NCBI GenBank assembly: GCA_029339195.1
Contig: JAPTJF010000144.1
Coordinates: 1 to 64,000 of the forward strand
Source: Micractinium sp. NFX-FRZ
Lineage: Eukaryota; Chlorophyta; Trebouxiophyceae; Chlorellales; Chlorellaceae
Length of the DNA stretch: 64,000 bases
Direction: 5' to 3'
The translations under genes and the position numbers were made by a program. Positions within the stretch are counted from its first letter, which is position 1; every line of letters begins with the position of its first letter. The notes below the pieces were generated by a model. That model was not told where the DNA came from and made no database searches. It worked only from the letters and a program-made list of their open reading frames with translations. Of this stretch, positions 12,562 through 23,572 are shown piece by piece.

Positions 12562-14885
12562 ATGGAGCGGACGCGCCGCCCCTCACCGCCCTCCGCCGCC
12601 GCCGCTGCCCACCGTTGCCCTGCCGCAGCCGACACGACAAGCACCCCGTTCTGTGGCAGCTGCGGCCTGCTCTTGGATCTCGGGACGGACGAGCACGTCA
12701 AAGGTGCATTATTGCCCCCTGGACTTCGCTTCTCCCCCTCGCTGCTTCCTCTGGCCATGCCCCTGCCTCTCACTCAAACCTGTGTCACGCCGCCGCTGCT
12801 GCTGCCGCTTGTTGGCACACTGCACGACCCCCCCCTGCCGCTTCCCCCAACCTGCTGCTGCTGCTTCCACTCGCTCCTGGGTGGGTCCCACTCACCCCCC
12901 CTCTCGCCACCCAGTGTGCAGTCAATTGCTCCAATGAGGCCTGCCACACCTTTCACCATCTGGATTGCATCACCGACTTCCTGCTGGCTCGGGCCGCCGA
13001 GCTGGGGAACAAGCACAGCAGGAAGCAGTACGAGGTGCTGCTGCTGGGTGGGGAAAGCAAGAGCACGAGATGGTTGAAGCGGAGGCCCTAGGGGTGGGGG
13101 CCGGCACCTCTGGGCAGCACCCGTACAAAGGGATGCCTCAAAGGGATGCCTCAAAGGGATGCCCCACCGTCCAGGCACTCCGACCAGGCGTGTCCACACT
13201 TGCCAGTCCCTGCTCACGCCTGCACCCCCACACGGATTCCTGCTGCCCCCGCCCCCTCCTGTGGGCAGTCACCCTGAAGGCACCCATGCTTGCATGTCCC
13301 CACACTCCTGTGCGCAGATCAGCGCCAAGAAGCGCCCCGCCATGCTGCTGATGCAGCACTGGCGCTGCCCCTGCGTCTTCTCTGCTCCCGGGCAGAAGGC
13401 CGACTCCCCCTGCCAGGGCTTCACCGCAGGTGGGGCCCCTGCTGCACCTGCTCAGCGCTTTGCTGGCAGCAGCAGCAGCAGCAAGGGGTCCTGACACCAG
13501 AAAGCGTCCCTCCCATACATGCGTGCCCCCCTCCCACACAGGCCGGCGCCTACCGGCCTGCAATGTGCTATAGCCCTATATGGCCGGCACCCAGCCGCCT
13601 GCACTGGATCGCGCATGCCTGCAATCAAGCCTCGACTGTCCAAACTGTGTGTTTGCAGGTGGCGAGGTGCTCAAGCCCGCCAAGGCCAGCGGCCCCCCGC
13701 CAGCCACGCCGGGGGCACCGGCGGCGCCCAAGCCTGCGGCAGCGCCGCGTGCGGGCGGCGCTAAGAAGCAGCTGCCACCGGGAGGCAACATGACCCGGCG
13801 TGTTGTGCTGAAGCAGGTCCAAGGACCCTCCACTGGCGGAGCACTGAGCGCGTCCTCAAGCCGCAGCGGTCTGGGGGCGCAGGGTGGCAGCAGGGGCCTG
13901 CTGGGAGAGGGGGCATCCAGCGGGGCCAAGACGTATGCACAGGAGCAGGCAGGTTGGGGTGCAGTTAAGAGCCCTGCAGCTGAGCTGGGCAGCAGGGGTG
14001 GTGGGCGGTACACTGCATGCTGCGGTTGCCGCTGCGGCCCTGGCGGGCAGGGTCCGCAGAACCTGCTGCATGCTGTGTGCATGACGCTTCCCGATGTGCA
14101 TGCATGCTCACGCTTGTTTCCTGCCGTGCAGGATGAGCTTCGCAGCAGCGTGCAGCCTGGCCTGCCAGAGTGCCACAGGGTGCACACTTTACATAGCACA
14201 CCTTGTGCTTGTTTCCCATGCAGGAGGAGCTTCGCAAGCAGCAGGCAGCCGAAGAGCGGGAGCACAAGCGGGCCGCCAAAGCGGAGCGCAGGAGGCAGGA
14301 GGCTCTGGCGGCAACGCCAGCTGCTGGCGACAGCGCCGCACATTTTGAGCGCCCCGCCTCCCCGTCTTCCTCTGGGGTGGCCTCTGCTGGCCAGGTGGGA
14401 GGACCAAGGTGGCCTCTGTGGGTCAGGTGGGAGGCCTGTGGGGGTGGCCTCTGCTGATCAGGTGGGGGGCGATGGGGGGCCATTTGGGGTGGTCTCTGTT
14501 GACCAGGTGAGAGCAACACACTGTGGGCAGGACAGGTGGCTTGGCACGCTACCCTGCCTTGCATGACCAGGCGATAGTGCTGCAGCGGGTGGGCGGTTTG
14601 CAGCTCGCCAACCGCTCAACCTATGCCGCATGGCCTTGTGCGCACCCCGCTGCCGCGGTGCAGGCGCTGCCGCTGCCGCCGCTGGCTGGCGACCCATGGT
14701 GGCTGCATGGCGCACCTGGGGCAGCAGCAGGCGGCACGGCAGATGCAGCTGCAGCAGCAGAGGCGTGCGCTCGCTCCTCTCCCTTCCCGTATAATGTGCC
14801 GCCGGCGCAGATGGGTCTTGAGCCTGCACCTGAGGAGGAGGAGCTGGATGAGCTCATGCGCATGCTGCTGGGCGCAGCTAGCTGA
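12562..14885 (+). CDS. Cysteine-rich protein of unknown function, 349 aa
   Basis: I do not recognise this protein. Six exons (12562-12703, 12922-13034, 13318-13429, 13659-13948, 14224-14394, 14664-14885) join in phase to 349 residues. The N-terminal 100 or so residues hold a likely zinc-binding module: CGSC, then VNCSNEACHTFHHLDC, then WRCPCVF and a further C. The middle is Ala/Pro-rich and basic. The fifth exon encodes a highly charged helix (EELRKQQAAEEREHKR) that may form a coiled coil, and the C-terminus is acidic (EEEELDELMRMLLGAAS). The fourth intron uses a GC donor (CAG|GCAGGT), required by phase. The gene carries echoes of one acceptor, one donor (four copies) and its stop region. The start is the second of two adjacent ATGs; upstream exons cannot be excluded. 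Confidence 0.6.
13126..13164 (+). repeat. 13-bp tandem triplicate in intron
   Basis: Three copies of CAAAGGGATGCCT in a row, the last ending in C, within the second intron of the cysteine-rich gene. Confidence 0.85.
14109..14252 (+). repeat. Acceptor-spanning echo, cysteine-rich gene
   Basis: CTTGTTTCC plus a CAG acceptor plus GAGCTTCGCA-type exon start occurs twice. The real junction is before 14224 (CAG|GAGGAGCTTCGC); the echo junction is before 14132 (CAG|GATGAGCTTCGC). They are 92 bases apart, so use of the echo would shift frame. Confidence 0.75.
14371..14512 (+). repeat. Fourfold donor-spanning repeat
   Basis: The unit GGTGGCCTCTG-x-x-CAG|GTGGG occurs four times with the donor at 14394, 14426, 14461 and 14506. 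The first copy is the donor that keeps the reading frame to the last exon. The others lie in the intron and look usable as donors; the fourth (CCAG|GTGAGA) is the best consensus. Confidence 0.8.
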
Positions 14886-14991
14886 TGACAAAACGAGGCC
14901 ACCTGGGCGGCTTGCTTACCAATGAACGCGTGCTGCTGGGCGCGGCTAGCTGAATTGGCGATGGGCTGGCAACCTGGGCGGCTTGCTGGGC
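14861..14991 (+). repeat. Duplicated stop-codon region
   Basis: The last codons and stop (GCTGCTGGGCGC-GCTAGCTGA) and the following CCTGGGCGGCTTGCT occur at 14868-14920 and again at about 14932-14986. The second copy is non-coding and lies just downstream of the real stop. Confidence 0.8.
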
Positions 14992-15770
14992 ATTCTTTTC
15001 TGCCGCCACACCTTGTACGCATGCACTGCTGCTGGGGGCGGCTTTGTGAGCACTCATTGCAGCAGCTTTGATGCTGACAACCTCGCTCAACCTGCTGACT
15101 GCACAGCTGTCGGTGGCGCACAATGTGCTGGCGGCAGCTTGGCCGGATGGAGCAGGAAACAGCACCCGCCCGCTTGCTTACAGTCACAAGCTCTGCTTTC
15201 ACGTGGGTGTGCTAGCATTCAAGCTGTGATTCCACTCCGGTTTACAAGCTAGTCCTGTGCTCGGATGGATGTTTGTGATGGGTTGCAGCTCAGGAATGCG
15301 GGGGCCTGGCGTGCATTGAATGAATCAAATGACAGAATGGGAGCGTGGGACGCTGAAAAGGAGGCAGGGAAGGCTGAGGGGCAGTTCTGAAGATGAGATG
15401 TGGGAGGGAAGAAGCTGGCGGGCTGAGGGGTTCGTGTCATGGCGACCGTTGCATGCATTGGCTCGTTCTGTTGGGCGGGCGGGCGGCATTTGGAATCGGA
15501 CAGTGAGGCGGGGTGGGAGGGGGCCAGAGGGAGGGGGGCCTCCGGTGTGAACCGAAGTGCTATCGAAACATCAGCTGTTTGGGTGGGTGGGTGGGTGGGT
15601 GGGTGCTGGGCCAAGGTAGGGATGAGTGGTGGGCCGCTCGACAGGCTGACAAGGTCAGGAGGCTGAGCTGAGCGTGCCACCGCGTGCAAGCACCACCTAT
15701 ATGGCTGTGGGAAGCTTGGCGCTCATTCGCACTAGCCTCCGCAAGCTTGCCCCCCTTGCAAGCTTGGCGC
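14886..15770. other. Convergent intergenic region
   Basis: Shared 3' flank of the cysteine-rich gene (plus) and the membrane-protein gene (minus). It contains stop-region echoes of both genes and a GGGT array. No gene supported. Minus-strand TGTAA sequences occur at 15178-15182 and 15242-15246. Confidence 0.5.
15581..15604 (+). repeat. GGGT repeat array (G-quadruplex-capable)
   Basis: Six GGGT units in a row on the plus strand, enough G-tracts for a quadruplex. Confidence 0.8.
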
Positions 15771-15778
15771 TCACGCGC
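15711..15778. repeat. Stop-region echo of membrane-protein gene
   Basis: AAGCTTGGCGCTCA occurs at 15712-15725 and 15760-15773. The second includes the minus-strand stop codon (TCA at 15771-15773), so on the minus strand the echo lies 48 bases downstream of the real stop. GCAAGCTTGC between them is a perfect palindrome. Confidence 0.7.
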
Positions 15779-17104
15779 CAACCTCGCTCACTGGCTGCGT
15801 GGGGATGGGCGCCTGGATGGGCAGCTGCGAGATGGCTGCCGGCACCACCAGCAGCATGACGAGGGCAAAGGAGGCCACCTGGGAGCAAGAGACCATCCAA
15901 AGGGCGGGGTGGGCGGTTCCCAGGAGGCTCATGTCCACCAGGGCTGCAGGGGGGTGGCAGGCAGGCAGGCAGGCAGGCGGGCAGGCAGGAGGCAGAGGTG
16001 TCAGCACGGGAGTCGGAGGGGAGTCGGGCAGGCACGGCGCCCTCCCACCCACCGAGCGGCTCATGCCAAAGCCAGTCCATGTAGCCACCCACTCCACCCT
16101 GGCGCCTGCCTGCCTGGTGCCTGCTTGCCCCTCGGCAGCAGACAGAGGCGCACCACGCACCTGCCACCGCCAGGATCATGCGCGCCATGTTGTTGCCCAC
16201 TGTTGAGGCGTAGACGGCTAGCATGCGCCCCGAGCGGGCGAGGTACGTCTCAAACGCAATGTTGACCATAAGCTGCAGGCAGGCGGGCAGGACAGCATTG
16301 TAATATGCACGTCAGAGGCATGCAAAAGGAGAATTGAGGCTGTAGCGAGGCTGGCAGGCAGGTGGGAGAAAAGCGGAGCAGGTGGGCGAGCGGGCAGGTG
16401 CACGGCAGTATGGGTGGAGGGCGGCTCCCGCCCCCGCTCTTGCCTGCATCATGACTGGCAGGAAGTAGACAAGCCCCGTCTTCCAGGCGCCGCTGACCGC
16501 CATTGCGGGCCAGGGCATGACCACAACCGGCAGCAGGGTGCCGAAGATGGAAGCCACGAGGAGGCGGAACATGGCCGGCTGCGCCTGCTTGTCCTGCATA
16601 TCCTTCACCGGCCTGCCCCTGCTTAAGCAGAGAGGTGACACGCGGTTGGGGCGTGAGGGCTGGGCTTCCTGGGTGGCTGTCATTGCTGCATGCACCCAGC
16701 ATGTTGTGTACTGCATACGTGGTCGGCTGGAGAGCGTGCCGGCCTGTGCCCGCCCTGCGTGCACTACAAAGCGTGCAGGGTGGGCACGCTCACCTTGGCA
16801 CGAAAGCTGCCAGGCCCGCAAAGTAGAGCAGGTAAGCCCCTAGTGTGGCCGCTGTGCCAACGCCCCAAGCAGCCGTCGAGAAGTAGGTTGCCGCAGCGGA
16901 GGCGGGAGCTGACGCAGCAACCAGCGAGCACCGCCCGCCGCTGCTGTCGCGCGGCTGCGCAACTGGAGCCGCCCTAAATCTACATTCCCCGGCGCCAAAA
17001 ATCCTGTCTGGCTGGCGGGAGGCAGCAGTGCGCAGCGTTGCTTCGCACACTGGCGCCCGGCCGAGGCCGCCACTCCAGCGCGCCAGCGGCCGAGCAGCTA
17101 CCAT
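15771..17104 (-). CDS. Plastid-type multi-pass membrane protein, 256 aa
   Basis: Exons 17104-16794, 16618-16444, 16272-16161 and 15943-15771 join in phase to 256 residues. The first 70 or so residues are rich in A, S, R and P with few acidic residues, like a chloroplast transit peptide. About four or five hydrophobic segments follow (for example GTAATLGAYLLYFAGLAAF, LLVASIFGTLLPVVVMPW, ASFALVMLLVVPAAIS). I do not recognise the family, so no function is assigned; plastid envelope or thylakoid location is inferred from the N-terminus. The second intron has a GC donor (CAG|GCAAGA at 16443), which phase requires (MMQ|LMVNIAFE). Another intron contains a GCAG-rich simple repeat near 15958-15991. 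Confidence 0.7.
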
Positions 17105-17466
17105 TGGAGTATGAAGATCACTACCAAGTGAGCCTGGCTGTGGCCCGAGTCAACGGAGAGAAAGTGCAGGCCTGGTTGCCTGCCGCCACTCCTGTCCAGG
17201 TTGGCGGCGGTGCTGGCATCGGAAAGCCACACATGGATCTAATATTTACAGAAATCTTTGATGAACACCAAGTAAAAGCGATGTGATCAAGTGAGTCTTT
17301 GCTCGCAAGATGTAAGCACAGGTTGGCTTACAGCGGGGCACTGCGCACACCGCAACCGTGCTGCGCTTCCCGCCCTGCCACGCCAGGGGCGGGAGTTGTA
17401 GACACTCCACCTGCTGGATGGAGCATGTCTCTGCCTTCCCAGGCCAGCGGTGCCCACCCCAGTCCT
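17105..17466. other. Intergenic between two minus-strand genes
   Basis: Holds the promoter of the membrane-protein gene and the 3' flank of the next gene, with minus-strand TGTAA at 17328-17332 and 17246-17250. The plus-strand ORF in this stretch has no family likeness and is not called. Confidence 0.5.
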
Positions 17467-19069
17467 TTAAAAGTCAAATCCACCCTCGTCCTCGTCCTCG
17501 TCTTCGTCCTCGCCCTCGTCCTCCTCCTCAGCCTGCGGCAGCGGCGCGCCCGGCTCCTGCTGCCAGCGGTGCGCCATGTAAGCGGCCAGCAGAGGCGCCA
17601 GGGGCTGCAAGTACCGCCGCTGGTGCTGGCTGCCGTCGTGCAGGACTGACAGGGGCACAGCGTGCGGGCGGGCGTTGCGTCCGGGTAGTACGGGAGGCGG
17701 CTGCATGTCCGCCGCCTTGCGCACATGCCAGCGGTCGACCTGCACCGCCCGCCCGGCTGCCAAATGAGTGACGATGCCTGCGGTGGAAGGGCACAGGGAG
17801 GGCATGAGTGCTGTGAAAAATCGTGGAATGGCATTTAAAATGCAGGCGGCATGCTAGTGTGCTGAGCAGGGGTTCAAGGCATCCAGCACAGCATGGTCCC
17901 TGTCTTGCACAGCAGGCCAGGCAGCCGTAGAGGGGAATGACTAGCCAAGTGTCCGCCCTGGCCACCGCAGCGGCCACCGCAACGCCCCCTGCCCTCGCCT
18001 GCTGCAGCCTCCGTCATCCTGGGCCGGGCGACCCAGCACAGCGTGCGCCACTGCCCTGCCGTGCCGGGAGGCAAGCCAGATAGCCAGGACAAGAGACCCA
18101 GCGTGCCCTGCTGTGCCACCTGGCCTCACCTGCCGCCGCCTCTGTCAGCTCTGGGCTTGAGCTCAGCACCATCTCATCCACGGCGTACTGCAGGGCCGCT
18201 GCCGCCGCCTCCCCAGGGAGCCCTCCGGGCACCGGCAGCGCCACGTCAGCCAGCCGCCGCCCGTCGGCAGCGGCACTGCTGGCCAGAGCCTCTGCCTGCG
18301 CCTCGCGCTCCCCGGGCAGGGCGTCTGCCAGGTGTTGCAGGGCATGCAGCGCCTGGCCCCAGCGGTACACAGCCTTGGCGGAGGGGGGCCCTGCAGGGAT
18401 GCAGGGGACAAGGAAGGGAAGACTTGGAAAAACACATTTGTGGGCGAGAGGGGCAAGAAGGGTGCCTGGCCCTTTGGGCTTCCAGAAAAGCGCTGCCAAG
18501 CGTGGCGGCTCTGCCAGGCTTGTGCGAGGCAAAAATAAGGCAGCCTGGGCAGGGGTGTGGCAAGGGGTGCTCACCAAAGGGCTCTCGCCCCCAGCCGCCC
18601 TCCCGCTCCAGCACCCACGATGCCACCTTGAGCACCGCGTGGCTGCAGAGCTGCGCATCCAGCGCGCGGTGTAGGAACAGGCAGCAGCCGGCCTTCTTGT
18701 ACAGGCAGCGTGCCACAGCCAGCGCCCCGCCCTCCTCCCAGTCCTGGTACCCTGCGCATGGCAGGGTACATGGCACAAAAGGGTAGCTTGTGGGCGGCAT
18801 ATGGAGCAGAGCTGCGCTGTTTAGCTCTGTGATCATGCCGCACGCCGCGCTGCAGGGTGAGATGCGAGGAGAATGGAGCGGCACAGGGGCTCACAGCAGC
18901 ACGGCACGGCGGTCTGCAGCGCAGCCTGCCGCGTCTTGAGAAGATCGATTGCTTGGGAAACCGTGGCCGCCGCTCCGCTGAACTGCTGTGCTGCGCACAA
19001 CTCGTCAGCCTCGCTTTCCAGGGCCAGCGCTCGCAACAGCAGTTCCTCAGCACTCTCCAAATGCCGCAT
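17467..19069 (-). CDS. Helical protein with acidic tail, 307 aa, unknown
   Basis: Exons 19069-18895, 18751-18575, 18390-18130 and 17777-17467 give 307 residues in consistent phase. The N-terminal 55 residues (ESAEELLLRALALESEADEL onward) form amphipathic helices reminiscent of MIT or TPR-type helical hairpins, but I cannot place them. The middle is also helical (ALQYAVDEMVLSSSPELTEA). The protein ends in a run of EDEDEDED before GGFDF, a highly acidic tail. No catalytic motif is visible. The longer frame upstream of the chosen ATG begins only with GTG. Function unknown. Confidence 0.65.
17990..18150 (-). repeat. Donor-spanning echo, helical-protein gene
   Basis: On the minus strand the exon end CTGACAGAGGCGGCGGCAG|GTGAGG (junction after 18130) is echoed 131 bases into the intron as ATGACGGAGGCTGCAGCAG|GCGAGG (after 17999). 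TEAAAG is encoded in both. Confidence 0.7.
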
Positions 19070-19514
19070 CCTGGCTTGGCTCAGTGCACGCTGCGAGGGT
19101 GGCTGTGAGCAGCAGGTGGCGACAGGCGGCAGCACGCTTGCCCCCGCTTGAATCTAAGCTGTATCGCACTTCAAGCTCGTTCCAGGTGCACCTGAGCCCT
19201 ACAAGGGGCTGGCTCGGCAGCACGCGAGCGATGCGCAGATACTGTGCTCTCAAGTAGCGCCGACCTGAACACGCACTCTCGGTACTTGATGCGCTTGATT
19301 GGGCTTGGGTGCCGGACTTTAAGACGTCCGCACTGCGCCGCCACGTGCAGCCCTGCTGTGAATGCTGGGAGCCCTAGCGTTAAGCCGGCCTTGCCCAGGG
19401 TTCTCGCACGTCTGGAGTCCGCGCCACGGGGCGTGGACAGGCGCCGGAGGCCGGAGGAGGCCACTGCAGCCTGGTTGACTCGCCAACTTTGTGATGCCCC
19501 CACTGCTCAATTGA
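19070..19514. other. Divergent intergenic region
   Basis: Between the helical-protein gene (minus) and a small plus-strand gene; presumably contains both promoters. Nothing else recognised. Confidence 0.45.
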
Positions 19515-20470
19515 ATGACCCGCTTGCTGTGTAGTCCAATCATTTGGGCAGCATTTGCGGTGGCCCTGGGGGAGAGCGCCTCTGAGCTCCTCTTGAAGCG
19601 CCGCCGAGCGCTCCTTGCAGCCGCAGCTTTTGCACCAGGCGGCACAAAGGGGCTACCAGGAACACCTAGCAAGCCAGCAGGGGCAGCAAGGACCGCCGAC
19701 GGCCCAGCAGGCAAGTTGGCGCTGCGAACGCCCCAGCAGCGGGTGCAGCGTGTGGGCCCCCGCCCCTGCTCCCCGCCTTCCTGCACACCCTGTCTGCTGA
19801 GCCTCCGACCATGGAACTTTTAACTTGCAGGAGGCCGGAGTGGTTGCGACGCTTGAGGGCAGCGTAGAGGCAGTGGATGCAGCCAACCAGGCCATGGGAG
19901 CGAGCGTTGAGCGGCGTGACACGTGCGGCGCCCCATCAGGCGAGTGTGTGTGGGTCACACTTCCTGCGCTGTGTGCCCGTGTGTCCACTGCTGCTGTATC
20001 CCAGCGGTGCGTCTGCAGCTTTGCATTGTAGCTGGGGGGCACTCGCATTCGGTGGGCACGCACGCTGCTGACACTGGCGCGCCTCCCGCTGCCCGCTGTC
20101 CCGCTGTGTGTGCAGGCGACCCCTCCATCAGTGTGGGCCTGCCCTCTGCACAGGACTGGGATGCTGCCCTGCACCCACACGCCATCGAGCCCGCCCCAGG
20201 CGGTGCCCCCACAACAGGCGTGGACGCTGACACGCTTTGGGCCCCCACCCACTGGCCAGGGGCTGAGCCGGCTCCCGCCGGCGCCGGCGCCCCGCCCCCG
20301 CTGCCAGGTGCGCTTGGGGTGCTGCCGCCTTCCGCGTGCTGTGACTTTGGTGTGTATTGCTGTATTGTTTGCTAAGACTGGGTGTCCAGGCTCAGCCAGG
20401 GTGTGCTGCCTGCTGCCTGACCATTCTCCTCCTGCCTCTCACTGTGCTTGCAGAGGGGAGCGCCCGTTGA
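19515..20470 (+). CDS. Small hypothetical protein, 156 aa, uncertain
   Basis: A phase-consistent model uses exons 19515-19710, 19874-19939, 20116-20307 and 20454-20470. It starts MTRLLCSPIIWAAFAVALGE, a hydrophobic N-terminus like a signal or membrane anchor, followed by a basic segment and a Pro/Ala-rich body (IEPAPGGAPTTGVDADTLW). Two of its three introns would have GC donors (CAG|GCAAGT and CAG|GCGAGT), which lowers my confidence. An acceptor at 19830 is an alternative that needs a different first exon. No family recognised. Confidence 0.4.
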
Positions 20471-21123
20471 GTCGCGCACCGCCCCTGGCCACGCGCTCGT
20501 CATGGTTCCTTGGTTGGCATGGAAAGAGGCTTAGTGTTGAAGCAAGATGGGGGCTGCATGCCACCTGTAGTTCCGCAAGCGCAGCCACACACGACCCCTT
20601 TGGGCATGTCCCACGCCTCTTGTACCAGACCCCACCTAGCGAGCTGAGCTGAGCTCGGCCCCCTCTGTACCCAGTTGCCCTTACCCCGCGCCCGGCGTTT
20701 CTTCCATACCGCTCTGCCTCTGCATCACTGCCTTTTGTTCATCCCTTTATTTGTCTGCCCTGCTACAGCCGTCTCTCACTTTCTTCCCATTCCCGTTGGC
20801 TAATCTTCTGCCTGATAGTAACGTGGCGCACTATGCGTCTTGACGGACGTTCCGGGGCACACCACTTGGGCGCTCAACTTGCTTCGTGACTTTTGCTCCC
20901 GTTCACTTGCGATGTTGTCTAGCGTCACATGCAAAACAAGCTTGAGGATAGCAGGAGACTCACTCTGTTTCTGCCTCCCAGGACAGCTTGAGAGGGCGCA
21001 AGTGTTGCCTGCGGGCGGCGGCGCCGGTGCTCGGCAGGACCGCCGGCACAAGGGTTGTTCCCCGGCACAACGGCTGCGCACCTCCCTCCGCTAGCGTGGG
21101 GTCTACCCATGTCATCGCGGATC

Positions 21124-21153
21124 CAAGCAAGGGCCTTTGGCGGCCCTTGCTTG
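21124..21153. repeat. Perfect 12-bp hairpin next to TGTAA
   Basis: CAAGCAAGGGCC, six-base loop, GGCCCTTGCTTG. TGTAA (21152-21156), followed by TAAATAG, overlaps its right end. Confidence 0.8.
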
Positions 21154-21699
21154 TAATAAATAGATTGTGCCTTTTCAGACACGTCGGCGCGCTCGCGGCT
21201 CTATCCCTCGCTATCGCGCGCCATTGAGGGCTCGTTCTCTATCAGGCCGTGTGTTGGGCTGGTAGGCCTACCGCGACCCCTTTCTGGCCTTCCGACGCTG
21301 AAGCTCGGACTCAACCGGCGCCACTGGCGGCCCGCTTGCGCCTTGGAGCGCTTCTACTCGCAGTGGGTGAGCAAATGGCTCGTTTGTGGGCCGTGAGGGC
21401 GACGTGCAGCTATCATGCAAACACCCCTTCCTGGGCAGCGGCCGCCCCACCTCCTGGGCCGTGTCGGCGCTTCCAGCGCGCTCTGAGATCGAGCCATGCT
21501 GGAGAAAGCTGCAGCAGGCCTCCCGGCAGTCCCGCGGCATACCAGTTGTAGTGTAGCGGGCGCCGCCTCAGAATCGTCTGCCGCCTCCTCACGCCAGTAT
21601 CATCGTCTCCCACCTCCTCCCCCCTGCAGGGCAGGGCACCCTGTAGACTTTTGGTGACGTCTTCGCACTCTGAAAGGCCAGCTTGCGGCATTTTTTAGC

Positions 21700-21721
21700 A
21701 GCCCAGCTTGATAGCTGGGCT
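21700..21721. repeat. 9-bp hairpin upstream of RING gene
   Basis: AGCCCAGCT, loop TGAT, AGCTGGGCT, about 73 bases before the RING-gene ATG and probably in its 5' leader. Confidence 0.75.
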
Positions 21722-21793
21722 TGTGCTTTTGAGCCGGCGCGGCCGCACGGCCTGGCCCCTGCCACGTCCCGTGCTGCATCCCCGCACGCAGCC

Positions 21794-23572
21794 ATGCACA
21801 CCTTTTTCAACATCACCCTCTTCACGGGGCAGCAGCTGGTGCTGGAGGGCCTCCAGCGCTGGCTCGCCCGCCCCTGCCCCGACGCCGCAGCGCAGCAGCG
21901 TCGGCGCTTGGGCATCAAGCAGCTCGTCTCCCTGCTGCTGCGCACGGCCGCCACCGGCGTGCTTGCCACAGTGCTAGATGCTGCCATCGAGTTCCGCCGC
22001 CGCCAGTTGCTGGCAGTAGCGGCCGCAGATGCGGCGGCGGAGGATTCTGGCAGCGGCGGCGTCGGTGGGCGGTTGTCCGGCCTTCCTGGCCTGGGTATGC
22101 TGTCGCGGGCGGGCGTGGCCGCCTGGAAGTCCCGCCTGCTGCTGGCAATAGATGAGCTGGAGCGCCGCGCAGGCGCCTACGGCATCGGTAAGCGGGCTGT
22201 TGCTGTGCAAACTAGGGCGCTCTGCCTGCCTGTTGGGGGCGTTGCAGTCGGGACCGGCGTCCCGGAAGCTGCGGCAGCAGCTGCCTGTTGGGCGGGTCCG
22301 AGGCTCGCCTCCTGCCTCTCTTTGGCTGACCGCCACTCCCCCTGCCGCCCTCGTTTGCTGCCGCAGAGTCGCGGCACCGCTTCAGCCCCGGCAAGGACGA
22401 CAACAACAACAACGGCAACAATGAGGGCGGGGGCAACAGCAAGCAGCTGGCCGTGTCGCTGCATGCAGCCAGCAGCTGCGGCGACCTCGCCGGCTCCGGC
22501 GGCAGCGAGGAGGAGCGCTCGCAGCGCCTGGGACGCACGGTGGAGCAGCTGAGGGAGCTGGTGAAGCATGGAGGTGGGCGGGGGGCCAGGGTGGGCAGGG
22601 GGCGGGGAGGGCAAGGCCAGGTGCCTGGGTGCATTGAGGTGTCTGTTGGGTGAGGAGTGTGATGCTTGGGCTGCAGAGGCAGGCGGGGCGGCAATCCCTG
22701 GGCGTGCCTTACCTGCAAGTGTGCCTGCTTGGCCCACCTGCATGCCGCTGCCCTGCCACCCGCCACCCATCCCCCATCTCAACCCTCCCCTCCGCTGCTC
22801 ATCCCGTTTTCTGCTGCAGATTCTGGAGAGCCGCAGCGCCGCGCTGATGTGGACGATGAGGTAGCAAGCCGGCTGGTGGACCTGATCCTGGGTGCCTCCC
22901 CGCCTCCCTCCTCTCCGCCCACCCCCACCGCCGCCGCCGCCTCCTCGCCGGCGCGCAGCCGCAGCCACAGCGTGCCCGCACAGCTTGACTGCATGTGGCC
23001 GGCAGCGCAGGAGGAGCGCAACAACCAGGCAGGCAGCAGCGGCAGCGCCGCCGCCGCTGCGCCCGCTGAGCTGTGCGCCATCTGCATGGACCGCCACGTC
23101 ACCGTACAGGTGGGCGCGCCTGCACTGCACCACGCTGCGCTGCGCTATGCTGCTGCCTGACATGCCCTTAGCGACCCTGGGGGTCAATATGGGCTGCTGG
23201 GGGGAGGGCGCATCGATCTTAGGGCTCCCTGTGCCGTTCCGTCCCCCCAGGGACTAGGTCGCAGCCGCTACACTGCCATCTGCATGCTCGCCCCGCCGCT
23301 GCCCCTGGCGCTGCCCCACATCGGCCTGCACCTCACTTTTGCTGCTGCCTCCCTGCCTGTGGCCCCACCCCGTCCCGCCCCTCCTGCAGGTGTCCGGCTG
23401 CAGCCACGACCTCTGCTTCAGCTGCGCGCGCCGGCTGTGCGCTGCACACGACCACCTGGTGCCGCAGTGCCCGTTTTGCCGGCAGGCGATCGAGGGCTTT
23501 GTGGCCCTTGGACCTGCTGCGGCCCTGAGCAGCACCGCAGCCCGCAGCGCCGCCACTGCCGTGCACGCGTGA
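21794..23572 (+). CDS. RING-finger protein, likely E3 ubiquitin ligase, 357 aa
   Basis: Exons 21794-22187, 22367-22573, 22820-23109 and 23390-23572 give 357 residues with agreeing phases. Near the C-terminus is a C3HC4 RING: CAIC, then CSHDLCFSC, then C, then CPFC, split by the last intron. Its spacing resembles the RING of plant XBAT-type ligases, but no ankyrin repeats are present here. The N-terminal 150 residues are helical, followed by an asparagine run (DDNNNNGNN) and serine/proline-rich linkers. By family, a RING of this type recruits an E2 and promotes ubiquitin transfer; substrate unknown. No membrane segment is evident. Confidence 0.85.

Larger units (their letters stand above)
20471..21793. 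other. Intergenic with two hairpins
   Basis: 1.3 kb upstream of the RING gene, locally lower in GC than its surroundings. Contains two strong inverted repeats (listed). No coding frame convinces me; a short non-coding transcript ending near 21156 is possible. Confidence 0.4.

Noticed and set aside
17038..17286. 82-codon plus-strand ORF
   Set aside because: Overlaps the transit-peptide exon of the membrane-protein gene on the other strand and has no family likeness or supporting splice sites.
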